The position numbers and the translations under genes were made by a program. From the NCBI GenBank assembly GCA_017302015.1, contig JAFLEE010000081.1:1-22958 (forward strand): a stretch of DNA of 22,958 bases, read 5' to 3'. Below are positions 7,071 to 14,238 of this stretch, one piece after another; within the stretch, counting starts at the first letter, position 1, and each line of letters opens with the position of its first letter. Under the pieces are notes generated by a model. It worked only from the letters and a program-made list of their open reading frames with translations, made no database searches and was not told where the DNA came from. The stretch comes from Spirochaetota bacterium. GTDB lineage: Bacteria > Spirochaetota > UBA12135 > COTS27 > JAFLEE01.

Positions 7071-7712
7071 TCAGCGGGTTTGTCCGTGCTCCGGCCTCGC
7101 GGGGTTGAAAAAGGAGAAATAGGCCAGGCAGAGGAGGATCTTGGTGAGGCGATTGATGAAATAGACCGCCTCGGAGGGAAGTTTGACCGGGAGCACCGGC
7201 GCGAAGATCGTTTCGCCGCTTTTTTGGAAGATCTGCCCGTAGCCGGCGAGCATCCAAAAGAGCCAACCCGCCGCGAAGAGGATGAGGAAGCCCCCCGCGG
7301 CGCGCCCGAGCCGAAGCCTGCCGTCGGCGAAGCCGGTCAGCACCGTCAGGGCCGTCGCCCCCTGGATCGCCAACTCGCGCAGTTCGCTCGGGGGCATGGG
7401 CGGGCCGAACGGGGCGAGGTAGAACGACCATTTGTAGAGCGCCTCGTAGGCGAAGACGAAGGAGAGGGCGACCACGAGGGAGGTGGACGCGGCTTGGAGG
7501 TCGCTGCGGTGGCGCAGGGCGAGGGCGCCCCGCAGGCCCAGGAGCCCGAGCATGAGGAGCGTGGACGCGTCCACGTAATGGAGGGCGCCCGCGTAGCGGC
7601 TGCCCCGCAGCATGAGGCCGAGGGCATAGGCCGTGAGGGCGAGCGCCCCGATCCCGCCCGCGAGGGAAAGGGGGCGGCGGACCGCCGCGCGCAACGCGCC
7701 CGCCCCGTTCAC
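7071..7712 (-). CDS. Unknown multi-pass membrane protein, coupled to the AraC regulator
   Basis: 213-residue hydrophobic protein with about five or six predicted membrane segments (roughly 16-35, 49-66, 74-93, 113-128, 139-157 and 184-202). I recognise no family. The GTG at 7712 is chosen because it overlaps the AraC stop (GTGA) and has a GGGAG purine run 7 nt upstream. The same frame is open further upstream inside the AraC gene, but there the translation is arginine/proline-rich shadow sequence. Cotranscription with an AraC-type regulator and location next to a sugar-type dehydrogenase/isomerase pair hint at a sensing or transport accessory role. That is inference only. It could equally be a regulatory membrane partner of the AraC protein. 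Confidence 0.7.
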   Translation of the reverse strand: MNGAGALRAAVRRPLSLAGGIGALALTAYALGLMLRGSRYAGALHYVDASTLLMLGLLGLRGALALRHRSDLQAASTSLVVALSFVFAYEALYKWSFYLAPFGPPMPPSELRELAIQGATALTVLTGFADGRLRLGRAAGGFLILFAAGWLFWMLAGYGQIFQKSGETIFAPVLPVKLPSEAVYFINRLTKILLCLAYFSFFNPARPEHGQTR

Positions 7713-8644
7713 GCTTTTCTCCCGCCGAGCGGAAAGGCGAAGCGGGTAACTTCCCCGGCGCGCAGGAGGCCGGCGGCCGACCTCTTGCGGAACTCCCGGG
7801 GGCTCATGCCGGTATGGGCCTTGAACTGGAGGTTGAAATACCCCAGATCGTTGAACCCGCACTGGTGGGCCGCCTCGGTGATGGGCACGCCGCTGGTGGC
7901 TAGGGCCCCGCAGCATTTCTCGAGGCGCACGCGGATGAGGTATTGGATGGGGGTGAGGCCGAGGTGCCGCTTGAACAGCGCGATGAAATGCTTCTTGCTG
8001 AGTTCGCCCGCGGGCACCAGGTCTTCCAGACTTTCGATGCTGTAGAACAAGGATTCGATGCGCGTGAGGGCCGCGTAGACGACGGGCGGGGTCTGGTGGT
8101 AGCGCTCGAGGACGGCGGGAGCCTCCCCCCGGGCGCGCTCGAGGTTGATGAAGAGGCGCTCCATCTCGAGGGCGATGACGCGCTCGTAGCGCCCGATGCG
8201 GAAGATGAACTCGCGCAGCACCGTGTCGATGGACTCCTCGACGTCGGAGGCCAGGTCGGCCGGGAGGGTGATGAGGCGCGAGCCCCCGTCGAGCATGCCG
8301 TCGATGAGTTCCATGGCCCGGGGGGTGCCGTGGGCGGAGAAGAATTCGGGGTAGATGGCGATGCTCGCTTGGCGGTGGCGGCGGCCGCGAACCGCGACGA
8401 ACTCGTGGGAGGAGCCGGGGGGGAGGAGGAGCATCTGGCGGGCCGTCACCCGAGTGAGTTCGCCGTCGGCTTTTTGCGTGCCCGTACCCTCGAAAATATA
8501 GGTCAATTCGATGAAATCGTGGCCGTGGGGGGGGAAGGATTCCATCAGGTCGGTCTTTCGGACCGCGAACGGCGGGACCTTATTGCGGTGGGAGAAGATT
8601 TCCATCTGGTTTCTTTTGCCCGGGTCGGGCCCGACGATTCCCAT
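7709..8644 (-). CDS. AraC-family transcriptional regulator
   Basis: 311-residue regulator with an N-terminal cupin-like effector domain (about 20-110; the PPHGHDFIELTYIFEGTG stretch at 38-55 is typical) and a C-terminal double helix-turn-helix AraC domain (about 190-290). The second recognition part reads ITEAAHQCGFNDLGYFNLQFKAHTGMSPREFRK from about 255, matching the AraC signature. The start at 8644 is the longest; Met14 at 8605 is a plausible alternative. It is transcribed away from the Gfo/Idh-isomerase pair with a 63-bp divergent spacer, the classic arrangement for a regulator of that pair. The effector is probably a sugar or its derivative (family knowledge plus context). Its stop overlaps the start of the membrane-protein gene. 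Confidence 0.9.
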   Translation of the reverse strand: MGIVGPDPGKRNQMEIFSHRNKVPPFAVRKTDLMESFPPHGHDFIELTYIFEGTGTQKADGELTRVTARQMLLLPPGSSHEFVAVRGRRHRQASIAIYPEFFSAHGTPRAMELIDGMLDGGSRLITLPADLASDVEESIDTVLREFIFRIGRYERVIALEMERLFINLERARGEAPAVLERYHQTPPVVYAALTRIESLFYSIESLEDLVPAGELSKKHFIALFKRHLGLTPIQYLIRVRLEKCCGALATSGVPITEAAHQCGFNDLGYFNLQFKAHTGMSPREFRKRSAAGLLRAGEVTRFAFPLGGRKA

Positions 8645-8666
8645 GGTTTCCGGCGGTGGCCGGGGT

Positions 8667-8673
8667 TATCATA
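8667..8673. promoter_or_regulatory. Overlapping divergent -10-like boxes between the AraC and Gfo/Idh genes
   Basis: TATCAT (8667-8672) on the plus strand and TATGAT (8673-8668) on the minus strand overlap in the 63-bp intergenic spacer. Each is positioned to give a short leader (about 29 nt to the Gfo start, about 17 nt to the AraC start). The -35 elements are weak on both sides, as expected for activator-dependent promoters. Confidence 0.35.
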
Positions 8674-8707
8674 CACTCCGTCCCCCTATCCCCCGCAGGA
8701 GACCCCC

Positions 8708-9772
8708 ATGCCTTCCCAGAAGATCGCCATCATCGGATGCGGCGCCATCGGAAAAGTCCACGTCGACGCGTGGAGCCACGAACCGCGCGCCCACATCGCC
8801 TGCCTCGTCGACCTCCTCCCGGAGAAGGCCCAGGCCCTCCTCCCCCTCTGCCCGGGGGCGGCCGTCGAGACCGATTACCGCCGGATGCTCGCCGACCCCA
8901 GCATCACCGCGGTGAGCGTGTGCCTTCCCAACCACCTCCACTGCCCCGTCACCCTCGACGCGCTGCGGGCCGGGAAGCACGTGCTGTGCGAGAAGCCCAT
9001 CGCCCTCAACCTGGCCGAGGCCCTCTCCATGCAGGCCGAGGCGGCCCGGGCCGGGAAGATCCTCAATATCGGGGTGGTCAACCGTTGGCACGCCTCGGTG
9101 AACCTCATCAAGGACATGATCGCCAAGGGCGAACTGGGCGAGGTCTACCACGTCTCGCTCTCCTTCCGGGCCTTCCGCTCCATCCCCGGCCTCGGCGGCT
9201 GGTTCACCGACAAGAAACGCTCCGGCGGCGGGGTGCTCATCGATTGGGGGGTCCACTTCATCGATCTCGCCCTCTATGCCCTCGGCCTGCCCGAACCCCG
9301 GACCGTCAGCGGCGTCACCCACGCGCGCCTGGCGAAAAAGATGGAGGACTATAAATACCTGAACATGTGGGCCGGTCCGCCGGATTACAAGGGCACCTCC
9401 GATGTGGAAGAATACGTCTCCGCCATGATCCGGACCTCGGGGCCGAGCATCGCCCTCGAGGGCGCCTGGGCCCAGAACCTCGACAAGGGCGCCATGCACC
9501 TGGATTTCCTCGGGGACAAGGCCGGGCTGCGCATGGAATACCGCGGCGCCTTCACGGTCTACGGAACCCGGGACGGCCACCTCTACGAACTCACCCCGAA
9601 ACTCGCGCCGAAGAACGACTACCACGCGGAGATCTCCGGGTTCGTCGATTCCTTCCTGAGCGGGAAGAAGGACCGCGCCCACATCGACGAGGTGCTCGTC
9701 AGCCAGCGGATCCTCGACGGGGTCTACCGTTCCGCCGCCGAGGGCCGGGAAATCGACCTCAGGGGAAAATAG
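8708..9772 (+). CDS. Gfo/Idh/MocA-family oxidoreductase
   Basis: 354-residue NAD(P)-dependent dehydrogenase of sugars, inositols or related compounds. The N-terminal Rossmann domain has IIGCGAIGKVH (8-18), and the family EKP motif is at 95-97 (CEKPIAL). The C-terminal domain carries GGGVLIDWGVHFIDLALYALG (173-193), containing the usual Asp/His pair (Asp179, His183). The start at 8708 is supported by GCAGGAGA just upstream. The frame is open far upstream inside the AraC gene, but this is antisense shadow. The stop is 4 nt from the next gene, so the two form a unit, probably under control of the divergent AraC protein. The exact substrate cannot be read from the sequence. Confidence 0.92.
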   Translation: MPSQKIAIIGCGAIGKVHVDAWSHEPRAHIACLVDLLPEKAQALLPLCPGAAVETDYRRMLADPSITAVSVCLPNHLHCPVTLDALRAGKHVLCEKPIALNLAEALSMQAEAARAGKILNIGVVNRWHASVNLIKDMIAKGELGEVYHVSLSFRAFRSIPGLGGWFTDKKRSGGGVLIDWGVHFIDLALYALGLPEPRTVSGVTHARLAKKMEDYKYLNMWAGPPDYKGTSDVEEYVSAMIRTSGPSIALEGAWAQNLDKGAMHLDFLGDKAGLRMEYRGAFTVYGTRDGHLYELTPKLAPKNDYHAEISGFVDSFLSGKKDRAHIDEVLVSQRILDGVYRSAAEGREIDLRGK

Positions 9773-9776
9773 TCCC

Positions 9777-10655
9777 ATGAGCAAGCAAGCCGCCCCCTTT
9801 CAGATCGCCCTCATCACCGACTCCCTGCGCCTCCCGTGGCGCGAGGCGATCCTCAAGGCGAAAGCCATGGGGGTCGACGGTTTCCAGATCTACGCCGTCA
9901 AGGGCGAGATCAGCCCCGAAGGACTGGACGGGGCCGCCCGCGGCGCCCTGCGCGCCTTCGTGGCGGCCCAGGGCCTGGAGATCACCGCCCTTTGCGGCGA
10001 TCTGGGGGGCCACGGTTTCGCGATTCCCGAGGAGAACCCTGGGAAGATCGAGGCGTCCAAGCGCATCGTCGACCTCGCGGTCGATCTGGGCACCCGCGTG
10101 GTCACCACGCATATCGGCGTGGTGCCAGAGGATCGGCGCCTCCCCCGTTACCAGGTGCTATTAGCGGCCTGCCGGGAACTGGGGGCCTACGCCGGAAAGC
10201 GCGGGGTCTCCTTCGCCATCGAGACCGGGCCCGAGACGGCCGCGGTGCCCGGCGCCTTCCTCGATGAGGTCGCCACGCCGGGCATCGGGGTGAACCTCGA
10301 TCCGGCGAATCTGGCCATGGTCACCGGCGACGACCCCGTGGCCGCTGTCACCCGCCTCCGTTCCTATATCGTCCACACGCACGCCAAGGACGGGGTGAAA
10401 CTGGGCCCCTGCGATCCGGAGCAGGTCTACGACGCCTTCGCCCGGGGCGGCATCGAGGGCTTCGATTTCGGCAAACTCTTCAACGAAACCCCCCTCGGGC
10501 AGGGGGCGGTGGACTGGCCCCGCTACCTGCGGGCCCTCTCCGGCATCGGCTACCGCGGCGCCCTCACCATCGAGCGCGAAGTGGGCGCGGATCCCGCCCG
10601 GGATATCTCGGCGGCCATCTCCTTCCTGCGGGAGAAGATGGGGGAATTGGGCTGA
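9777..10655 (+). CDS. Sugar phosphate isomerase/epimerase-like TIM-barrel protein (AP endonuclease family 2 fold)
   Basis: 292-residue xylose-isomerase-like TIM barrel. Predicted metal ligands follow the family pattern: Glu149 (FAIETGPE), Asp175 (GVNLDPANLAMV), His202 (HTHAKD at 200-205) and Glu266 (LTIEREVG). Members of this family epimerise or isomerise keto-sugars, or act in inositol catabolism. They are very often paired with Gfo/Idh dehydrogenases, as here (4-nt spacing). An AGGGGA purine run lies upstream of the ATG within the end of the previous gene. The ORF ends only 6 bp from the convergent GH10-like gene with no visible terminator. The reaction is not determined. Confidence 0.88.
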   Translation: MSKQAAPFQIALITDSLRLPWREAILKAKAMGVDGFQIYAVKGEISPEGLDGAARGALRAFVAAQGLEITALCGDLGGHGFAIPEENPGKIEASKRIVDLAVDLGTRVVTTHIGVVPEDRRLPRYQVLLAACRELGAYAGKRGVSFAIETGPETAAVPGAFLDEVATPGIGVNLDPANLAMVTGDDPVAAVTRLRSYIVHTHAKDGVKLGPCDPEQVYDAFARGGIEGFDFGKLFNETPLGQGAVDWPRYLRALSGIGYRGALTIEREVGADPARDISAAISFLREKMGELG

Positions 10656-10661
10656 AGAACC

Positions 10662-12527
10662 CTACCGCACGGTTTCGGTGAAGGATGTCGACCCGGGGAT
10701 GATGGCTATTTTCATCGTTTCGGTGAGATCGCCCCGCTTCATCGCCAGGGTGTAATCGCCCACGTAACCGCGCACGCGAAAGAAGCCCTGCTCATCGGTC
10801 AGGCCCTCTGCGGTGGTCCAGAAGTCGTGGCCGAGGAGTTGGGTGTAGGCATTGCCGGCCTGCCGCGGGGCCCCGGCTTTCCACAGGCTCCCCTCCCAAA
10901 AACCCGCGAGGTCGATGGAACGGACGGACGCGTGGCTGAACCCGACGATCAAAATCTCCTTCAAGTATTCCGCCTGCACGACCTCGTCCTTTGCCTCCAC
11001 CGCGAGGTCGATGAGTTCCAGGGGCTTCCCCAAGGCGGCGAATCGGCCCAGGAGATCATAGAGTTTTTCGGGGGGAGGAAGGGCGCTGCCGAAGCGGGCC
11101 GGCAGGGCGATGGCGTCCACCGGGGCGTCGAGGCCGTTGAGCACCATGGCCATGCGCAGCCATGGCTCGAGGCGATTGGTGGCGAGGCCCCCGCCGGTGA
11201 ACATCCCGGCGGCGCTTAAGACCCTCGTCGCCCGGGGCGCGGCGGTCTGGACCAGCTTGAACCAGTCGCAAATTTCCTCCGGCGGAAAAAGATCGGTATA
11301 GACGAGATCCGAGTTGGGATCGGAGACGAGGTGCCATTCCCCCAAGGAATCTTTGAGGCGACCGAGGCCATCCTTCATCGATTCCCGGATATTTTTCTTC
11401 AGGACCTCCATCGCCTTGGCGCGATTGGTGCGCGCCACCTCGCGGTAGCGGGTTTCTGCCGATGGCTCTAGACCGTCCCAGCGCCCTGCCGTGTAGACGA
11501 GGCCGCCGGCGTTGGAGAGGCCCTTTCGTTGGATCCAATCCGCCGCGCGTTTGGCCTGGGTGACGGCATCGGCCTGCCGATAGGACCGACCCGTGAGGCC
11601 GCACTCCACGCCCCGACGGAACCAGGTCGTCAGCACCTCTTCATGCTTCTCCGCCAGAGGATCCGATGCCTTCGCGCCGACCGTCCACTCGCCGTCGACC
11701 GCGGTGCCGAAAGGGAATCCGTGGCGCTTCATCTCGAGTTTGACGGGCACGCCGCTTAGGGCTTTGCCGCGGGCGTTGACCACCTGCACCTCGAGGGCGC
11801 CCCGGCGCAGCCCCTCGATGCGCGCGAGGGCCTCTTTCCGCCAGGTGGCGTTCTCATCCCGGCCGGCCCAGGTCAGGCGCGTGACGGGCAGGCTATCGAC
11901 CTGGGTCTCCGGGGGGAAACGGTAGACTTGGAGTTCATAGAGGTCCACCGCCATGGCGCGACCGCCGGGGATGAAACGCAATTGGAGTGCGCCTTCCCGC
12001 ACCGCCAACGGCGCCTCGAAGAAAAAGAAGAACCGTTTCCAGGCCCTTCCGGCGGTGATCGTCGACCGGCTTAGACTGAGGGCCTTCGGCGCGGTGGCGA
12101 GCACCTGGAGATCGAGATCGACCTCCCCCGTTTCCGTGGCCGTACCGCCATTTCGCGCCACGACCATGACCAGAATTTTTTCGCCGAGCGCAAGCGGCCC
12201 GGGCGCTACTTGGGCGAGCACCGCGGCCCCCGCCTTCTTGGGCGCCTGGGCGAGACTCACCCGCAGGAAACTCCGGCCCTTGCCCTCCTTGTTTTCTTTC
12301 GCTTCCTTGCCTTCTTTGCCTTCCTTGACCGCGTGGACCGCGACGGCCAGGAGCGCTGCCTCTTCGCCCGATGGCTTGAGGGTCAAGACCGGATTCTCGG
12401 GGAATACCGGAATGCCTTTTTTGACGATGTCGGGTAGGGGAAGTTCCCTCTGGAGGTTCTGGGCAAAACCTCCCACGGAGAGGACGAGCGTGAGGATGCC
12501 GGGAATACGGCGGATGCTGCGATTCAT
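10662..12527 (-). CDS. Secreted GH10-fold protein with altered catalytic residues
   Basis: 621-residue predicted secreted protein. The signal peptide is at about residues 1-22 (LTLVLSVGGFAQ). A Lys/Glu/Gly-rich run (about 67-85) is followed by a beta-rich carbohydrate-binding-like region (about 110-205). From about 245 a GH10-type (endo-xylanase) module starts with KLEMKRHGFPFG (263-274) and continues to the typical QAEYLKEILIVGFSH (518-532) and GFWEG (542-546). The acid/base motif of GH10 (DVVNE) aligns with EWHLVSDP (397-404), so Glu becomes Asp403. The nucleophile motif (TEFD) aligns with LELIDLA (503-509), so Glu becomes Asp506. These are my alignments by eye. It may be inactive, mechanistically different, or a binding protein. 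The start at 12527 is chosen for the signal peptide; a TATAAT lies 6 nt upstream. Codon use is less GC-rich than its neighbours. Confidence 0.75.
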   Translation of the reverse strand: MNRSIRRIPGILTLVLSVGGFAQNLQRELPLPDIVKKGIPVFPENPVLTLKPSGEEAALLAVAVHAVKEGKEGKEAKENKEGKGRSFLRVSLAQAPKKAGAAVLAQVAPGPLALGEKILVMVVARNGGTATETGEVDLDLQVLATAPKALSLSRSTITAGRAWKRFFFFFEAPLAVREGALQLRFIPGGRAMAVDLYELQVYRFPPETQVDSLPVTRLTWAGRDENATWRKEALARIEGLRRGALEVQVVNARGKALSGVPVKLEMKRHGFPFGTAVDGEWTVGAKASDPLAEKHEEVLTTWFRRGVECGLTGRSYRQADAVTQAKRAADWIQRKGLSNAGGLVYTAGRWDGLEPSAETRYREVARTNRAKAMEVLKKNIRESMKDGLGRLKDSLGEWHLVSDPNSDLVYTDLFPPEEICDWFKLVQTAAPRATRVLSAAGMFTGGGLATNRLEPWLRMAMVLNGLDAPVDAIALPARFGSALPPPEKLYDLLGRFAALGKPLELIDLAVEAKDEVVQAEYLKEILIVGFSHASVRSIDLAGFWEGSLWKAGAPRQAGNAYTQLLGHDFWTTAEGLTDEQGFFRVRGYVGDYTLAMKRGDLTETMKIAIIPGSTSFTETVR

Positions 12528-12652
12528 CCAGGGATTATAACTCAAGGCGCGACCATTGGTGACCCGACTCCACTCCGGTCCTCTTGTCCCAAAGCCTTGG
12601 CCGCGACCTATAGAAACGAAACCGCAGGGAAACGCCAAGCCAACCGTTCCTT
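12528..12652. other. Noncoding gap between the GH10-like gene and the repeat array
   Basis: Left part of a 545-bp region without a supported gene. It holds the GH10-like promoter and a possible eroded repeat relic around 12549-12571 (GCGACC, then GGTGAC). I see no other signal here. Confidence 0.5.
12534..12562 (-). promoter_or_regulatory. Promoter of the GH10-like gene in leaderless position
   Basis: On the minus strand TATAAT (12539-12534) is followed by CCCTGG and then the ATG at 12527, so the expected start point falls on the start codon. The -35 (TCACCA, 12562-12557) at 17-bp spacing is poor. Confidence 0.45.
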
Positions 12653-12978
12653 CAATTGGTTTGACCGACAGGGTGACACGACGTCATGAGTCGGTCGCCG
12701 CGCCAGAAGGGCGCAATCAGGCGACCGACAAGGTGACACGAAGTCATGAATCGGTCGCCGCGCTAGGAGGGCGCAATTAGGCGACCGACAAGGTGACACG
12801 AAGTCATGAATCGGTCGCCGCGCCAGGAAGGCGCAATCAGGCGACCGACAAGGTGACACGAAGTCATGAATCGGTCGCCGCGCCAGGAGGGCGCAATTAG
12901 GCGACCGACAAGGTGACACGAAGTCATGTATCGGTCGCCGCGCCAGGAGGGCGCAATTAGGCGACCGACAAGGTGACA
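12653..12978. repeat. 60-bp tandem repeat array (five full and two partial units)
   Basis: Five consecutive 60-bp units start at 12661, 12721, 12781, 12841 and 12901. An 18-bp partial sixth copy (12961-12978) and a degenerate tail of a preceding unit (CAATT at 12653) flank them. The four inner starts are exactly periodic and units differ at only about ten positions. Each unit holds GCGACCGA (unit positions 1-8) pairing with TCGGTCGC (31-38), an inner TGAC (14-17)/GTCA (23-26) stem, and a second hairpin GCGCC-AGGAG-GGCGC (40-54). The first copy has TT instead of GC at its edge. The array lies in the gap between the divergent GH10-like and GntR-type genes. It has no spacers, so it is not a CRISPR. 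The function is unknown: RNA element, regulatory DNA or simple minisatellite. Confidence 0.95.
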
Positions 12979-13038
12979 AAATGACTAGGCGTGTGGACCA
13001 CCGTCTGTATCGCAAAAAGCATCCCCACAACTAAAAAT

Positions 13039-13067
13039 TTGACATCAGAACTTACATGGCCCATAAT
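13039..13067 (+). promoter_or_regulatory. Near-consensus sigma-70 promoter of the GntR/LacI-type regulator
   Basis: TTGACA (13039-13044), a 17-bp spacer and CATAAT (13062-13067). The predicted start is at about 13074, at the ATG (13073) of the regulator, which again implies a leaderless message. This is the strongest promoter match in the window. Confidence 0.7.
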
Positions 13068-13088
13068 ATGTTATGGTGTTGCATAACA
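13062..13088. promoter_or_regulatory. Inverted-repeat operator candidate over the -10 box and start codon
   Basis: TGTTATG (13069-13075) and CATAACA (13082-13088) form a perfect 7-bp inverted repeat with a 6-bp spacer. A third half-site, CATAA at 13062-13066, forms a second inverted pair with TTATG at 13071-13075. Overlap with the -10 and initiation region suggests autorepression by the GntR-type protein encoded immediately downstream. Confidence 0.5.
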
Positions 13089-14203
13089 CTTTATTTCTTG
13101 ATAAAAGCAGCGAAAAACCGCTCTTTCGCCAGCTGATGGAAATTCTCATCACCGAAATCGGTGGCAAGGCCCCCGGGGATCCCCTCCCCTCCATCCGTGA
13201 TCTTATCCGTCGCACGGGGCTTTCCCACCAGACGGTGGTTCGAGCCATGGAAGCCTTGGAGCGGGAAGGCTACGTCGACCTCCAGGTCGGAAAAGGGGCC
13301 TTCGTCGCCCACCGGGAAAAAACCCTCAGGCCGGCCCACCCGTCGCGTTGCCCCCATGGCACGGTCATCTTCGCCTTGCCGGAATTTGAGAGCCATTGGG
13401 CATGGAGCCTTCTCCACCTCGCCGAGGTCCAAGCCGTTCGCGGGGGGCATGGCCTCGTGACCTTCCGCCTCGACCCGGGATCGACCTGGGAAGAACTGCG
13501 GGCCTATATGAGCGAAGAGAAATCACTACGCGGCGCCCTCGTCCTGCCGCCCGCGAGCCTCTTCAACGAGAACGACCAGGCCTTCCTGGATTCCCTCCCC
13601 GTCCCCGTGGTGTCCCTGCTCCCGCTCCTTAGAACATGGCCGAATCTGCGCAGCGTCAGCGGAGAAGCCGAACAAACCGGGCGCCTCATGGCCGAGGCGC
13701 TCCTCGACAAAGGGCATCGCCGCTTGGCCTTCCTCCGCCACCAACCCTCGATCGAAGTGCAGCGGGGTTGGGAACGCGGCATGCGGCAAGCCCTCGACGC
13801 CCGGGGCTTGGACGCCAGCGCCCTCAGGCTCTGGGGCGAAGTCATCCCCGATTGGAAAGATTCCATGGCCGAAGCCCAGCGCCTCACCGAGGCCCAGATC
13901 CAAAGGGGCTTGGAAGGGGTGACGGGCATCCTCTACTCGACCTCCTTGGGCGCCCTGGCGGGAAGCCGCGCGCTCCTCGCCGCGGGCTTTCAGATTCCCG
14001 AAGACCTCTCGGTCATCGGCTCCACCCACCATCCCCTCCTCTCCTACACCACGCCCACTATCGCCCACACCCGCGGCGATTGGGAGGCCGCCATGCCGGT
14101 CGCCTTCTCCATGATCCGGGGCGAAGATGCTTCGCGGCATTTTTGGGTGGAGAGCCGCCTGGTGGCGGGAGAAAGCCTGGGCGCCGCGCCCTCGGCCCGA
14201 TGA
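13073..14203 (+). CDS. GntR/LacI hybrid transcriptional regulator
   Basis: 376-residue regulator with an N-terminal GntR winged helix-turn-helix (about 15-80; PSIRDLIRRTGLSHQTVVRA begins at 39) and a C-terminal LacI/periplasmic-binding-like effector domain (about 95-370). The latter contains the characteristic IPEDLSVIGS (about 310-319). This combination is common in sugar-responsive repressors. The start at 13073 coincides with the predicted transcription start; GTG 13076 and TTG 13079 are also possible and change little. It is followed by 35 bp and then the GH71/99-like gene on the same strand, so it probably regulates that gene and itself. The ligand is likely a saccharide released by the secreted enzymes (inference). 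Confidence 0.88.
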   Translation: MVLHNTLFLDKSSEKPLFRQLMEILITEIGGKAPGDPLPSIRDLIRRTGLSHQTVVRAMEALEREGYVDLQVGKGAFVAHREKTLRPAHPSRCPHGTVIFALPEFESHWAWSLLHLAEVQAVRGGHGLVTFRLDPGSTWEELRAYMSEEKSLRGALVLPPASLFNENDQAFLDSLPVPVVSLLPLLRTWPNLRSVSGEAEQTGRLMAEALLDKGHRRLAFLRHQPSIEVQRGWERGMRQALDARGLDASALRLWGEVIPDWKDSMAEAQRLTEAQIQRGLEGVTGILYSTSLGALAGSRALLAAGFQIPEDLSVIGSTHHPLLSYTTPTIAHTRGDWEAAMPVAFSMIRGEDASRHFWVESRLVAGESLGAAPSAR

Positions 14204-14238
14204 TGCCTTCCTTCGATCGAGCCTAAAACGGAGACACG

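Noticed and set aside
7943-8707. Long upstream extension of the Gfo/Idh reading frame
   Set aside because: It is antisense to the AraC gene, with Gly/Glu/Val-rich composition typical of shadow translation. The real start at 8708 has a strong ribosome site.
12653-12978. CRISPR array
   Set aside because: The 60-bp units are contiguous with no variable spacers, and no cas gene is near.
12608-13030. Minus-strand 140-codon ORF made of a 20-residue repeat with paired cysteines
   Set aside because: It is open only because the 60-bp repeat is a multiple of three and lacks stops in that frame. There is no ribosome site, the flanks are random-looking, and stem-loop symmetry explains the sequence better. 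A peptide cannot be fully excluded.
13062-13088. Inverted repeat as an intrinsic terminator
   Set aside because: It lies at a promoter start, is AT-rich with a short stem and has no upstream gene on that strand to terminate. An operator is the better reading.
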